Below, piece by piece: positions 1 to 10,952 of a stretch of 64,000 nucleotides of DNA. The notes beneath the pieces are model-generated. The model made no database searches. It was not told the DNA's origin and saw only the letters and a program-made list of their open reading frames with translations. Position 1 is the stretch's first letter; every line of letters begins with the position of its first letter. Source of the stretch: Hibiscus mutabilis (taxonomy: Eukaryota; Streptophyta; Magnoliopsida; Malvales; Malvaceae); NCBI GenBank assembly GCA_019671005.1, contig JAGYYJ010001464.1, positions 1 through 64,000 on the forward strand. The letters run 5' to 3'. A program made the position numbers and the translations under genes.

Positions 1-537
1 ACTGGCCGGAAGAACCTTGACACTCGTCATCCCAAGGAAGAGAGGAACCTAGTTAAGTGGAGCCGGCCATTCCTAGCCGATGATTGTAGACTATCACTAA
101 TCATGGATCCTCAGCTCAAAGGCCGCTTTCCTATGAAAGCTGCCTGTACAGTGGCTGACGTTGCACAAAGATGTCTCCAGATGGACCCATCGGAAAGACC
201 GACCATGAGAACCATCGCCAAGCATCTCAAAATCATCCAAGACGTGAAATATTCTTGTCGATTTCCTCTGCAAGATCCAGCAGCAATAGCTGGAAAACAG
301 ATTTCAAGGTCACCGAGTCTTAATGGGATCATCGCCCCTGCCCCCAGGTCAAGTTTGTCGCCATCACCGCCCTCGGGAGCTAGGATGCCCTTTTCTCCTA
401 CAAGACCACCTAATTTGCCATCTATGCTTCCCCCGCGCGCATGTTCCTCCACCATGTCATTAGAGGAGCTTGAAAGGCAAGAAAGTCGAAGATCATCCTC
501 GGCAACCCTTAGAAGGGCTATTGTGGAAGGATATTGA
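1..537 (+). CDS. Receptor-like cytoplasmic kinase, class VII (PBS1-like), 3' end only
   Basis: The open frame enters from the left edge in frame 1 and runs to a TGA at 535-537. Its first residues, TGRKNLDTRHPKEERNLV and KWSRPFLADD, are subdomain X of a plant RLCK kinase domain. MDPQLKGRFP and AQRCLQMDPSERPTM follow, with the conserved kinase subdomain XI arginine. After the kinase comes a Ser/Pro-rich tail of about 85 residues ending LRRAIVEGY. Members of this family are usually plasma-membrane-associated Ser/Thr kinases acting downstream of surface receptors. The ATP loop, catalytic loop and any myristoylation site lie outside the window. It converges on the VAL gene, with about 460 bp between the two stop codons. 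The family call is good; the exact orthologue is not determined. Confidence 0.85.
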   Translation, partial: TGRKNLDTRHPKEERNLVKWSRPFLADDCRLSLIMDPQLKGRFPMKAACTVADVAQRCLQMDPSERPTMRTIAKHLKIIQDVKYSCRFPLQDPAAIAGKQISRSPSLNGIIAPAPRSSLSPSPPSGARMPFSPTRPPNLPSMLPPRACSSTMSLEELERQESRRSSSATLRRAIVEGY

Positions 538-997
538 TTGTATCTAATGTATGCCTTTTTTTTTCATTTTTTAATCCTTTTTTATATGTAAATCAACACA
601 ACGTATAGAAGATAAAGAAATGTGGTTCTTCCACTGTCCTATCCTTCTAGATATAAAAACAGGGAGGATGCTGTTTTTGTAGATAGAGAGTGCAAGCTTG
701 ATCTTAAATATATTGTTATATGTATGTTCATTATCAAAGTCTTACTATACAGGATGTTAGATTCCTTTTTTTAAATTGTAAAAATACATAGAACTATTTG
801 TGTTTTTTACACCGAGTAAAAAAAACAGTAATTCTTTCTATAATATACTGGTGGAATTTTTGTTGTGATACATAAATATGTGGGGATTGAAAGCTCAAAT
901 GCCAAACGCCTTTTATGGATTTTACAAGAGAAAAGAACACCAAACCAAAGGGGGTTAAAACGAATTTAAAACAAAACAAACAGCAACACGAAGTGCC
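538..997. other. Convergent intergenic spacer between the kinase and VAL genes
   Basis: AT-rich spacer holding the 3' untranslated regions of two convergent genes. T-rich stretches follow the kinase stop. I see no ORF, RNA gene or repeat. Confidence 0.6.
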
Positions 998-3900
998 TCA
1001 TTGAGGATCCTTGTTCTCGCTATTATCGACTCTGTTGGATCCAGTTTCACCATTTTCTTTGTCCTTGCTCTCAGGCTCTTCGGCGGCAGAAGGGAAACAG
1101 CTATTGTCTTGTGTTTCACCCTCCCCAGTCCCACTCATGCTCTGCGATGGACGCGCCGAGTTTCCTTGCTGCTCGTATACCAAGCTTGTAAGACCATTCT
1201 CCTTCAAGTATGTCTCCAATGGGAGGGTTGCCACTTGAACAAGACTCGTCATGCTCACAGATGGTTGGGACCTAGTTGCGAATCATCCTCACGGTCAGGA
1301 TCACAGTTCAAGTCTATCTGTCCCTTGTTAGCTTCAACCAACTTGGCGGTGCTCTGACTCGTGGATTCTAACTCATTAACTGATCTTGCTTCATTCTCGG
1401 AAAGCTTCAGGTGTGATGATGATAAATGTTTAGAGCTGCTGTCTACTTCGGCTTCTTCACTGGGACCCCATGCTCGCTGCTGATTCCTCTGAGCAATCAT
1501 CTCTGCTTCACGCTCTGACTGACGCTGCTTCTTGCGCATTGTGAGGGTCTTAAAACGACGTTTAACTGTCATGCACACGACGCAAGTGCATGTTGGCTTG
1601 TGTTTTCCCTTCCCACTCGGTGGCTGGATGCATACAATGCAAGAGCAACCAGGACGGTGCCTTGGGTGTTTAGTTGTAGTTGCCACCGATGCCGTGCCTG
1701 AATTATCTCCATTGTCTCCAAGGATTGCAGCATTGGCCAAAGCATCCAAACCAGAAGATGATTCATGCTCCGGGGTTGGCCTATGAAATGCTGCTATTCT
1801 CCTTTTTTTGAAATCTATGCATAAGATATGGCTTAATAGCTATCATTTGTAGATAGTATCTAAAAAGCAATGAAGCTGACTAAATATGCAATCAAATTAA
1901 GAAAAAACACCACTGATAATATACAGCCAGTAACAGTTTGTATGCGGAATACGAATATATAAGATAATTGGATCAAGGATTATGCAACTACACATGTAAA
2001 AACTCTTGATGGTGAAAGATAATTTTTATGGGATTATGATGAAGAATTTAGCCTATGGAATATACTAAAATTTTCAGTGTTAGGGTTTATGGTTTGTACC
2101 TATACTTTGGTTAGCTAATTTTCATTCAGACTTAATATATTATGAAGGTATTTCACTTTATTCTCTCTTGATTTCATCTCTTTGATTCTTTGATCTTTCC
2201 CCTCTTGTTCCTCTGCTCTGCCCTTTTTACCCCTGGCATTTCTCTCTATTCTATTCATTGTCTATATATTTTCCTCCCAAGTTTCACTTGTTTAATATTA
2301 ACTTCTCAGCGATACCAGACAGCTGGTTACTTTAGCCAAAAGAGAAAAAGCTTGGCACATGGATGAAGTTATCCTAAATTGACAAACAAGATTGAAATGA
2401 TTCATGAATTTATGCAAGAAAATCAATATTAATAAGCTCCTTTGTTCTTTAGAAGAGGAATATATACTGAGAATATACCTCCGTTCAATCTAAGAAGAGT
2501 TTCTAGCTCCCTTGGGGTGAGTTCATCTGGTGCAGAACATGATGACCTGACAAAATATGTAGAGGAAATGGAAAGACTCCTTCAGAACCCATTAAAGATA
2601 CAAATAGGAATGTGCAAGAAATATGATTCAGAAAATGCTGACCTGCTTTGGTCCCAGTTATTGTCTGCACACGTCCATTTGTGTGGAAGAAGAACATCAA
2701 CAGGCAACCTTCTCCATTTAGAACAACTATCACACCCATTGCTCTTGTTCCCTGAAGATCAGGACAAGATAATTTACCCTACCATAAACTTGAGAAGCAG
2801 ATTCTTTCAAACACAGTAACAGAAGACAAAATGCTTGCAGACAAAACAAGTTGCTTTATTGAATGAAATAGAGCCGATCTTTCCAAAATTTCCAGTGGAA
2901 CTGACATATGAGACTTCTATATAACTTGTGGCAGATCATTATGAGTGTGAAATTAAGAATTTCGAATTTTGGACGAGTTCTGTTTCAGATTCTATATTAC
3001 TAAATATTCTAAAGGAACTAGACAGAGACATGAAAAAAAGGAAATGCAGAGGAAAGCACCATTATGAGTTCGGACTTGCTCATGGAAAAATTAATTTAAT
3101 TACCAATTTTTCCTCCTGTGAAAGCGTTGTGTTATTAAACTTTTATAGCGTTAACCTTCAGGCTAGGGTTTAAAAATAAATGCAATATGCTCACCCAGTT
3201 GAACGGACAGCAAAGATACTCCTCTTGCCAAAAACTGGAGGTTCCTGTTAAAAAAAACATGCATAAAAGTTACGTTGCAATCACAATGCTTTACTATACT
3301 GAGCATTGGGATGAACTTTACTATTAATACGTCTTACTTAAAGTATAATGGATACTAGATTTTCTTCTATCTATTAATACGGAAAAAAATTCACTGGTCA
3401 AATAGTTTGGCAATCAATGATCTGAGACCCAAAATTAAATTGATAGGATGAGCCAAGTCCACCAGAACAACCAAACATACAAACATTGTCATGCTCAAAA
3501 ATATTCCAAGAAATGTACTCACATCATATTCTTCAAAATCATGATCCTCAATCGTGACAACGCTTGGCTTGATACTTGGTGGTGGGCGTAGCAAATCCTG
3601 TGCCCCTTCCCAAGTAAGTTTCAGCTCCAAAGCATCCTGACTGTCAATCAACAATCTCTTGCTTTTTGATCCAATATTCCGAGTTTTTTCTCTCTCTGGA
3701 GTTAACATCGACGGTAGTAATAATCCCTCCCTCATCATGTCCTCATGCTTCCCAGATTTATTCCAGCTAATATCACCACCAGTTGAACTCAAATGTTTGG
3801 ACAGTGAGTTTAAGTGTGGATCGGTGCTTCCCTTTAGTGACTGAAGAAGGCCAGAGTAACCACTAATTATAGGCAGATTCTCAAAAACACCCGAAAAGGA

Positions 3901-6844
3901 ACTTTCACTTGAAAGAGTGCCATTAGGAATGACAGATGGTAGGGTTTCCTGTTTATTTGATCATATCAATAAATGATAAGTTTTTTAACATGGAAATTGA
4001 TTGCCACTTTACCTGCACTGCAGCGTTGTTTGTTGCTTTATGATACCCCATAACAAGCTTGCCTTCTGGATCCATGCGGCTAAATGTTACTGTTCAGAGA
4101 GCCATATGCAATGTTAGTCTATGCCATGGGAGCTAACAACAAAGTATTGTGTTGTTCCTTAATCAGGTTCAGGATAGTACCAGTATCTCCAGCCTGCAAC
4201 TGCATAGACTGCATGCAAGGAGTCACACCCTCCAAAACATACATCCTGCTGTTATTATTAGGCCAGAATCTGAACTGAAACACCCATTCTTTTCCCTTTA
4301 CATCTTGAATTCTTAGGGGAAGGCCCTCTGGTTGAGATATGGGGGGGAAATAAGCCTGCAATTCATACTCGTTTTAACTGATATGCAACAAGGCTTTTCA
4401 ACGGAGAGTAAACAAATATCAATTGCAAGGGTAGGATGATGGAATAGGAACTAACTTCAGCACATGCTTTTGGCAGAACCAAGCGACCGATCCGTCCAGC
4501 ATCACTCGCACTCAAAACCTTTTCAAACAGAGGAACAATGGTGGAATTCGAACTGAAAAATTAGACATGTTAAGGATTTTACAGCCCGAGTTAATAGATG
4601 AAAATTCTAGTTTGGCAGTTAATGCATGGTTGTGCATGTAAAAATAAATTAAACCAATGATTAAATAGTGGTGGATACTCTTCAGAAATTTGCTGTAATT
4701 CTTGGTCCGTAATCCTCGGCCAATAACGAGGAAGCAATTGATTCCGTCCACGTCCCTCTACTGGAGGCCGAGCAACACGTATCTGAGGTACCAAGCTTGC
4801 ATTCACCTCCAAACCTGCTGCAAGCACTGGCTTTGGAGGCTTGGGTAGAAGATGTAGAGATTTGGACGCCTGCTGCAAGACTGCAGATATCTTGCCTTTT
4901 TCATCTACAACTGAACCAGGAAAGACATTTTGGTTCCCTAATGAACTGCCCAATGAAATACTTAAGTTTGTTTGTGGCAAAGTCTCGGAAATATTAGCTT
5001 TAGAAATGGTGGGTTTCATAGCTTGAACTGATCCATTCGATGTTTGATTAGTATTTGACAAGCATGTGCTTCCAATGTCTATTTCAGGAGGAAAAACTTC
5101 CTCCTGTTTCATTTGCCCCAAAGACCTACTTGAGTTATGATTGTGAAGCTGAAGCAATTGTCTCAGCTCAATGCTTTCTGCATTGTTGTTCAACTGTATA
5201 AGGTTTAGGTTTTCACTGGCAAAGGCACTTAAATGGTTGCCTGCTGTGGTTGAGTGCAATTGACCAGCATCACCCTTCACTATACCAAATCCATTAGGCT
5301 TTTCATCTTCAATCATCTGTATGAATATGTTTTAAAAGCATCATAAATATTTGAGCTTTTACACGTAAAAGCTTAAACATCAGCTAGTAGGAAATCCTAA
5401 GCCACTTAATTGGTTGTATGAATATGTACAAGAAAGTACCAATGTTATGAACAACAAAAACAAAAATGTTAATCTGAAAAGGAAATATCTAACAGATATC
5501 ATTCATTTTTCCTCCCATATCCCTCGCTCCATAAATGATTATCATCACCACAGAGTACGCAAATCCTAAGCCATTGTACATGCAGGGAAGGCTAGTTAGA
5601 TTTAGAATCATTAAATGCCAAGGGTATCCAGTGAGAATGTCTATTCCTTTTAACGTTTAACAAGAAAACTAATATAACAATTTGCAATATATATGGAGCC
5701 ACTTTTATTTAAAAAGTAAACATAAAGGAAAGAGAAAAAAATCTAAAATTTTTCTAAACTAAAGAAGAGGTTGCTGCATCACAGGATTGTGATAACAACT
5801 AAATCAATTTAAGAGGGGCAAAATGAGATTGTTTTAGAGGAACACGTATACCCCGATCACAAAGTATGTGTCTGGTTATCATAGACCCTACATCACCAAT
5901 ATAGTTTACCTGACATGAGACTAAAATATGAAGAAGCCATAATTTGAACATCTTCTAAAAATAGTGAAAGGTTAAATAAGTTGATCTTACAGGGCTCAAT
6001 CCTGATTTTTTAGTGCAACTTGTACACATGATGCCCCCACCACTATCAAGAAGCTCAACCAAGCACCTGGAAGCAATACATCCACAGTGGAGACGCTGCC
6101 ATTGCCAAAAGCATTGAGATTATGCACAATACTATTAGGACTGGATGGACCGACGAGAAAGTATTGAAAATGACAACACATGAAGCTAAATGCTTGGGGG
6201 TGACACACCTTGCTACATGAAGAGCATTCCCTCCACCCTGAATCCTTTGAGTGGAATATGTCACAGAATACTGATTGTTCATATGCAGACCTACATCAAA
6301 TATAAATCATAAAAGAATTGCTTTTGAACAATTGGAGTTCTTCAATAGGAATTTATATCAGTTGGGAAAAATTCCTGCCTTACTTGAATTCTTCCCTAGT
6401 GTATAGCTACTTGATGAAATTCAAAACATAATCAAGTTTAAGGCAATGTTAAAAGAGGAAGGATATACGTACGAAAATACAAAACTCAATCGTTTCGATA
6501 ACTGTTCCATTACTCTTTAAATTATATAAGAGCAATTATAGTAATTTATATTCCAATTCAACATACAAAATCATACAAACCTCGCCAATCGTCATACACT
6601 CACAAACAACAAAACATAAATTAAAAAAGTTCCAATTGTTCCGGTCTTGTGGTTATTGAATAGGAAAAGTGAGCTTAGTTAATTATTAAGCTTACAAAAG
6701 AAGGCTCAAGTGATTTTAATTTCATAATTACCCGCACTTATCGCAGAGATCAGCAAAACCGCCAGATCGCAAAGCCCAGCCTTTTCTCCACTCAATCGAC
6801 GTGGAAGCGCCGCACAGTTCATTCATGCAACTCTTTAACGCCAT
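998..6844 (-). CDS. VAL: B3-domain transcriptional repressor of the VAL (HSI2/HSL) family, reading frame broken twice
   Basis: I rebuilt 12 exons, all with GT..AG junctions: 6844-6732, 6290-6209, 6095-5991, 5316-4679, 4552-4456, 4355-4181, 4089-4013, 3948-3523, 3244-3195, 2751-2643, 2546-2479, 1814-998. The start at 6844 gives [16 protein letters not shown], followed by an N-terminal Cys/His zinc-finger region (PHD-like). Exons 4-7 encode the B3 domain ([48 protein letters not shown]). Exons 9-11 encode the CW zinc finger ([11 protein letters not shown]). Exon 12 has a Cys-rich CSCIVC/CTCVVCM motif and an EAR-like DLNCDP. VAL proteins bind RY elements, read methylated H3 and silence seed genes with Polycomb. 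Exon 10 lacks 5 nt in the CW finger, giving a stop after about 594 aa. Exon 12 has 2 extra nt near 1257 that cut off the last ~85 residues. With both frames restored it would be about 919 aa, a normal family length. It is either a decaying copy or contains assembly errors. Confidence 0.85.
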
Positions 6845-7300
6845 CCTTCAAATTTAATCCCTACAATTTTAAAACAAACAGACATTGAAAAAATCAAATC
6901 GGAAACAGTGAAAATCTCCCCTGCAGGCAGAAACAGGTTCAAAATCGGTCAAACCAAGTGAGTAATCAATTTAAAGAGAACAAAACCGAAACAAATTTAT
7001 TTTATATAAAAAAAAACTTCGGAAGAAAATAACCGGAGCTTCCGCGTCGCCGGCGTTGAATATCGTAGCGAAAAAGGAACGACGGCTACTTTTTTGTTAT
7101 ACTAGTATTTAAGGCGTCAGGCTGACGGAGTTTGAAAAGAAACTATCGAAGAGAATCAAGAAACAGAAAGAGATGAAACGAGGAGCTCCGATGAGAGACA
7201 AGTTGAATCGGCGATGTGAGAGATAGCGGGCAACTCATGTGCATGCAAAGAAGAGAGAGGGCGTTTGGTACTTGGCCAAAAAAAAATGCATGCACGATGT
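6845..7300 (-). promoter_or_regulatory. VAL 5' leader and proximal promoter with two RY elements
   Basis: This is the region upstream of the VAL start codon. The palindrome TGCATGCA, which contains the RY core CATGCA bound by B3 domains, occurs at 7240-7247 and again at 7287-7294, 47 bp apart. A purine-rich GAAGAGAGAGGG block lies just beside the first. GC-richer DNA at 7020-7260 probably holds the transcription start. Because the gene itself encodes an RY-binding protein, autoregulation is a reasonable inference but is not shown. Confidence 0.5.
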
Positions 7301-8486
7301 TACTTTAAGACTCGGCGATCTCCGTCCCCCACCTTTTTAAAATCCTATTTTTCTGTTATAATATTAAAATAATATTTATTTATTTATTTTATGACACTAT
7401 CCATTTCTTTTCGTATTGAATTAATACCTATACTATACTCGCTGCGTGCTTGTTGTTGATACAATCTCCAAAGGAGAGCCGTTCGATCAGATGCGAGGCC
7501 CGTTGAAGCCGTCAATAGTTTATTACGCTTTTAGCTAGCGCGTCATGAAAAGTTTAATATATAATAAACTAACAATTAGAAATTATGAAGCGTATAAAAA
7601 TACGGCTCGTGGACATCTCCGTAAAGTGCGCCACTAGGCGCCTGTTCTATCCTAACGCATATCTTCGCATGCCATATGTATCAGACTCGAATTTCCCAAG
7701 TCACCCTTGGTTATCCCTTTATATTACGAGTAGACCAAGAAGGGTTGGATGCTTTTGTTTGGAGACATTTGTCTTTTCACTGTCCACGCCGTCCAACGGA
7801 ACTCTGAGTGCACACGTGTCAACTATCAACGATCTTCTCTTTTTCGGTTTTTATTTATGACGTCATATTAGAGTGTGCTGATGTTAGGTGACCTGGATGC
7901 GAGGTTACTACCTACCGTGCTGAAAGGGAAATGCCAACCCACGCGCTAGTGGAATTCGAAACGGTGGCGCTGGTGAGTGAAATGGACGCGTTTAGTGGCA
8001 CGTAGAGTGGGAATGAAGGTCTTGTCCTAAAACAAGGGTTGGAGATCAGCTCATATGTGTTTTAACTAATAAAAATTATTTATTTTATTAATTTTTATGT
8101 CATTTTTTATCAGTTAAATTTTATCTTATAATTTTTATTAAATAAAAATTTACTTAATAAAAAATAGCATAAAAATTAATAAAATATATTATTTTTATTA
8201 ATTAAAGACCCTAATTGACATGACAAACCGGCCAATAATATAATATCTGAAACAATAAACGTTGGGAGTAATTAATAGCGTTAATGATAATTGATGACGG
8301 CCACGATCTTATAAAATATCTTTCTTAATCAAGCGCATTTTTATTTATTTTTATAAATATTATGAGCCATCCTTTTAAATAATGATTCTAAAAATAATAT
8401 AATATTGTATTATTATTATAAATAATTTATTAAGATAAGGCCATAAGGGTTTGTTTTGCTTTGTAAAAATAGTTAAATTATTATTA
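7301..8486. other. Intergenic AT-rich DNA
   Basis: No supported gene. An open frame at 7585-7860 has no recognisable domain and no family resemblance. The stretch contains one fold-back repeat, listed separately. Confidence 0.5.
8056..8208. repeat. Fold-back (MITE-like) inverted repeat
   Basis: Two arms of about 65-70 bp are near reverse complements; the shared core is TTTTATTAATTTTTATG. They meet around 8128 with almost no loop. The element is AT-rich and non-coding. I found no convincing target-site duplication, so the superfamily is unknown. Confidence 0.55.
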
Positions 8487-8495
8487 TAAAAGTTA

Positions 8496-9038
8496 GACCT
8501 AATAATGTAGAAAATCCTTAAACTTTTAAATAAAAATTAATTAAGTCTTAATTTTTTTGCACTCGATTGAGCCATTGGACCATGAAATTGAAGCAATTAA
8601 ACCCTTTGACTAGTTTTTACCACTAAATATTGATTGTTTTTTTTCTTTAGATATTACTGGCACATGATATACTATAGTTCTATTATATTGTATTTTCATT
8701 TTTCTAAATATTATTTATAAATTTTATGAGTTTTTTTAGAATTTTTAAAATATATTTTTAAATAAAAATGAAATTTTAAAGTGAAAATACTGAAAAATGA
8801 CACACTACACATTTATAAAAAAAAAATCAATTAAACCAATTGAAATGACACGTTATTTCTTTATAAATAATGACGCACTACACTAATATATCCAAAAAAT
8901 TGTCAAGATTTAATGATCAAAATTAATCAAATGACTTAATTAATTTAATTTTTTAGTTTAAAACTTGACTGAGTGCAAAAAAATTCAAAATTTTAATTGA
9001 TTTTTTTTAAGTTCAATAATTCCTTACACTCTTAAGCC
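8496..9038. mobile_element. Mutator-like non-autonomous element, 543 bp
   Basis: It is flanked by a perfect 9-bp direct duplication, TAAAAGTTA, at 8487-8495 and 9039-9047. The ends are diverged inverted repeats: GACCTAATAATGTAG on the left and GGCTTAAGAGTGTAAG read inward from the right. Both arms contain AATTTTTTTGCACTC about 60-70 bp in. No ORF is present. A 9-bp duplication points to the Mutator superfamily. The arm divergence suggests an old insertion. Confidence 0.65.
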
Positions 9039-9047
9039 TAAAAGTTA

Positions 9048-9680
9048 TTATTGAAATGCAGTCAAGTATACAATAGCTTTCAATTTTTTTTATTAGTTTA
9101 GACACCGTATACAAATAAATAAACACATTTCTAAATATGCTTACTTTAATATAATCAATTTGAAACAATTTTCTTTTTTTATTTTAAGATAAAAATCAAC
9201 TAAAGTTTTTTAAAAAATTTATCACTTTACTCGTAATTTAGTTGACAATTTAAATAATAAATTTTGATCGAATTAGTTTAATTGATCCACCAAATTAAAA
9301 GTTTGATGTTAAGTTAGATTGTTTTGCTCGCACTGTGGGTCAAAGAAAATATTTCAAGAAATAAAAATATATTTATGAAAATATAATTAATGAATAATTA
9401 CATGTGAAATAGTAAAAATGTATAAATTTTAAGCAAACATATTTGACCGGTTGATCAAACTGCTTATTTTTGTTTCCTTATGTCATGATTTCTAGACCTA
9501 CCAGGAACATACATTTTCTTCCCTTACAGTCTCTCATTCCTTTCCCTTCTAAATAGAATTAAGATTAAAATTATGATTCTAAAAAAATGTATAATTTTTT
9601 TTATCAAAATCAATCGTTTAAGTTGTGGTTTTAGTTATTTTATTTAAAAGTAGTATGAAAGAAAAAAATCAAATAAGCCT
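9048..9680. other. AT-rich spacer
   Basis: No gene or clear repeat structure is visible between two adjacent Mutator-like insertions. Confidence 0.5.
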
Positions 9681-9689
9681 TTATAATAA

Positions 9690-9941
9690 GGGTAAAACTT
9701 TGATACACAGGCTTGTGTATTTACATTATAAAAACTCAAATCCTAAATTGCTAATCCTAACCCTAAAGAACTAAACCCTAAACCTTAAACCCATATACTA
9801 AATTCTAAATATTAACCTTGAATTTTAAACCCTATAAGCTAAACCCCTAAACCTTAAACCCTAAACTAAAACATTAACCCCTAAAACTAAAAGGCACGTG
9901 TAAACTAAAGTTTACACGGCTTGTGTATCAAAGTTTTTTCC
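9690..9941. mobile_element. Telomere-like Mutator-type MITE, copy A
   Basis: A 252-bp element flanked by a perfect 9-bp duplication, TTATAATAA (9681-9689 and 9942-9950). The left end is GGGTAAAACTTTGATACACA. The right end read inward is GGAAAAAACTTTGATACACA. Just inside each end is a near-palindromic GGCTTGTGTA/AAGCCGTGTA. The interior is degenerate plant telomere repeat (ACTAAACCCTAAACC, CCTAACCCTAAAG) with no coding capacity. It is the best-defined copy of a family seen at least four more times here. Confidence 0.75.
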
Positions 9942-10029
9942 TTATAATAATACTTATTATCATTCAAAAAATCAATTTTGTTTCGACGATATTGATATTC
10001 AATTAAGTTATAACAACAATTTAATAAAA

Positions 10030-10840
10030 GGAAAATTCTACAACGGGCGTCGAACACCGCTGAACATCACTAACGCTGAACACCGCTGAATATCATTAAA
10101 TTAATTAATAAATATTAAAAATCTCAATGACTCAACATACAATTATAAATTATTTAAAATAAAATTTCAATTAAATTATTTTTCATATATAGTATATTTT
10201 TTATTTTTTTCAAATAATTAGATCAAATACCAACCATAGTCAATCACTAAATTAAAAATCCTAAACCTTTTTCCCCAAATTAAAATCCTAATTTCCAAAT
10301 TAAAACCTGAATTTCCAAATTAAAACCCTAAACAATTGGTTCTAATTTAAGAATTAGATTTCTAATTTAAAAAAAAATGTCGGCTGGTCGACAAGAAAAA
10401 ATATTTTTCCTACAAAGGTTAAAAATCTAGATGGGTATTATTCATGGTGAATTATCATTTAACAATTTATAAAATGATAAAGTTAACCCGGGCTCAGATT
10501 TTTGCTTTTATTTTCCCATCCTTTACATGGTTGCTGACTTGCAGGTACGATGAAAACCAGATGGCCAATTGGATTTTTTAATTTAGGGTTCTAATTTGGG
10601 GAAAAGGTTTAAGGTTTTTTAATTTAGGGATTGATTATGGTTGGTATTTGATCTAATTATTTTAAAAAATAAAAATATAATATATGAAAAATAATTTAAT
10701 TAAAATTTTATTTTAAATAATTTCTAATTATATGTTAAGTTCTTGAAATTTTTAATTTTTATTAATTAATTTAATGGTATTTAATAATATTCAGCGTTAG
10801 TAGTATTCATGGGTGTTCGACGCACGTGATAGACTTATCC
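10030..10840. mobile_element. Long-TIR Mutator-like element, 811 bp
   Basis: Flanked by a perfect 9-bp duplication TTAATAAAA (10021-10029 and 10841-10849). The two arms, about 270 bp each, are close reverse complements over most of their length. Shared blocks include GCGTCGAACACC, AATTAGATCAAATACCAACC and CCCAAATTA. The unique centre of about 230-260 bp includes a splice-acceptor-like TGCTGACTTGCAG before 10546 and a short open stretch reading YDENQMANW. That could be a captured exon edge, which is weak. No transposase is present. Confidence 0.75.
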
Positions 10841-10952
10841 TTAATAAAATACATGCATTTTATTTAATCAATACTGTCGGCTCAATGAATATAATAAAAC
10901 GCGTCACCAACCTTATCACAATTTAATACTAAAACCCTAAAAATAAAATAAA

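Noticed and set aside
2442..2819. 125-codon plus-strand ORF
   Set aside because: Antisense shadow of the VAL CW-finger exons, which have correct splice sites and family motifs on the minus strand.
7585..7860. 91-codon open frame
   Set aside because: No recognisable motif, no splice context and no family resemblance; probably chance.
9720..9900. True interstitial telomere or ancient chromosome fusion point
   Set aside because: Repeats are degenerate, only ~180 bp, recur at several places, and sit inside short elements with inverted ends and 9-bp duplications. A transposon explains them better.
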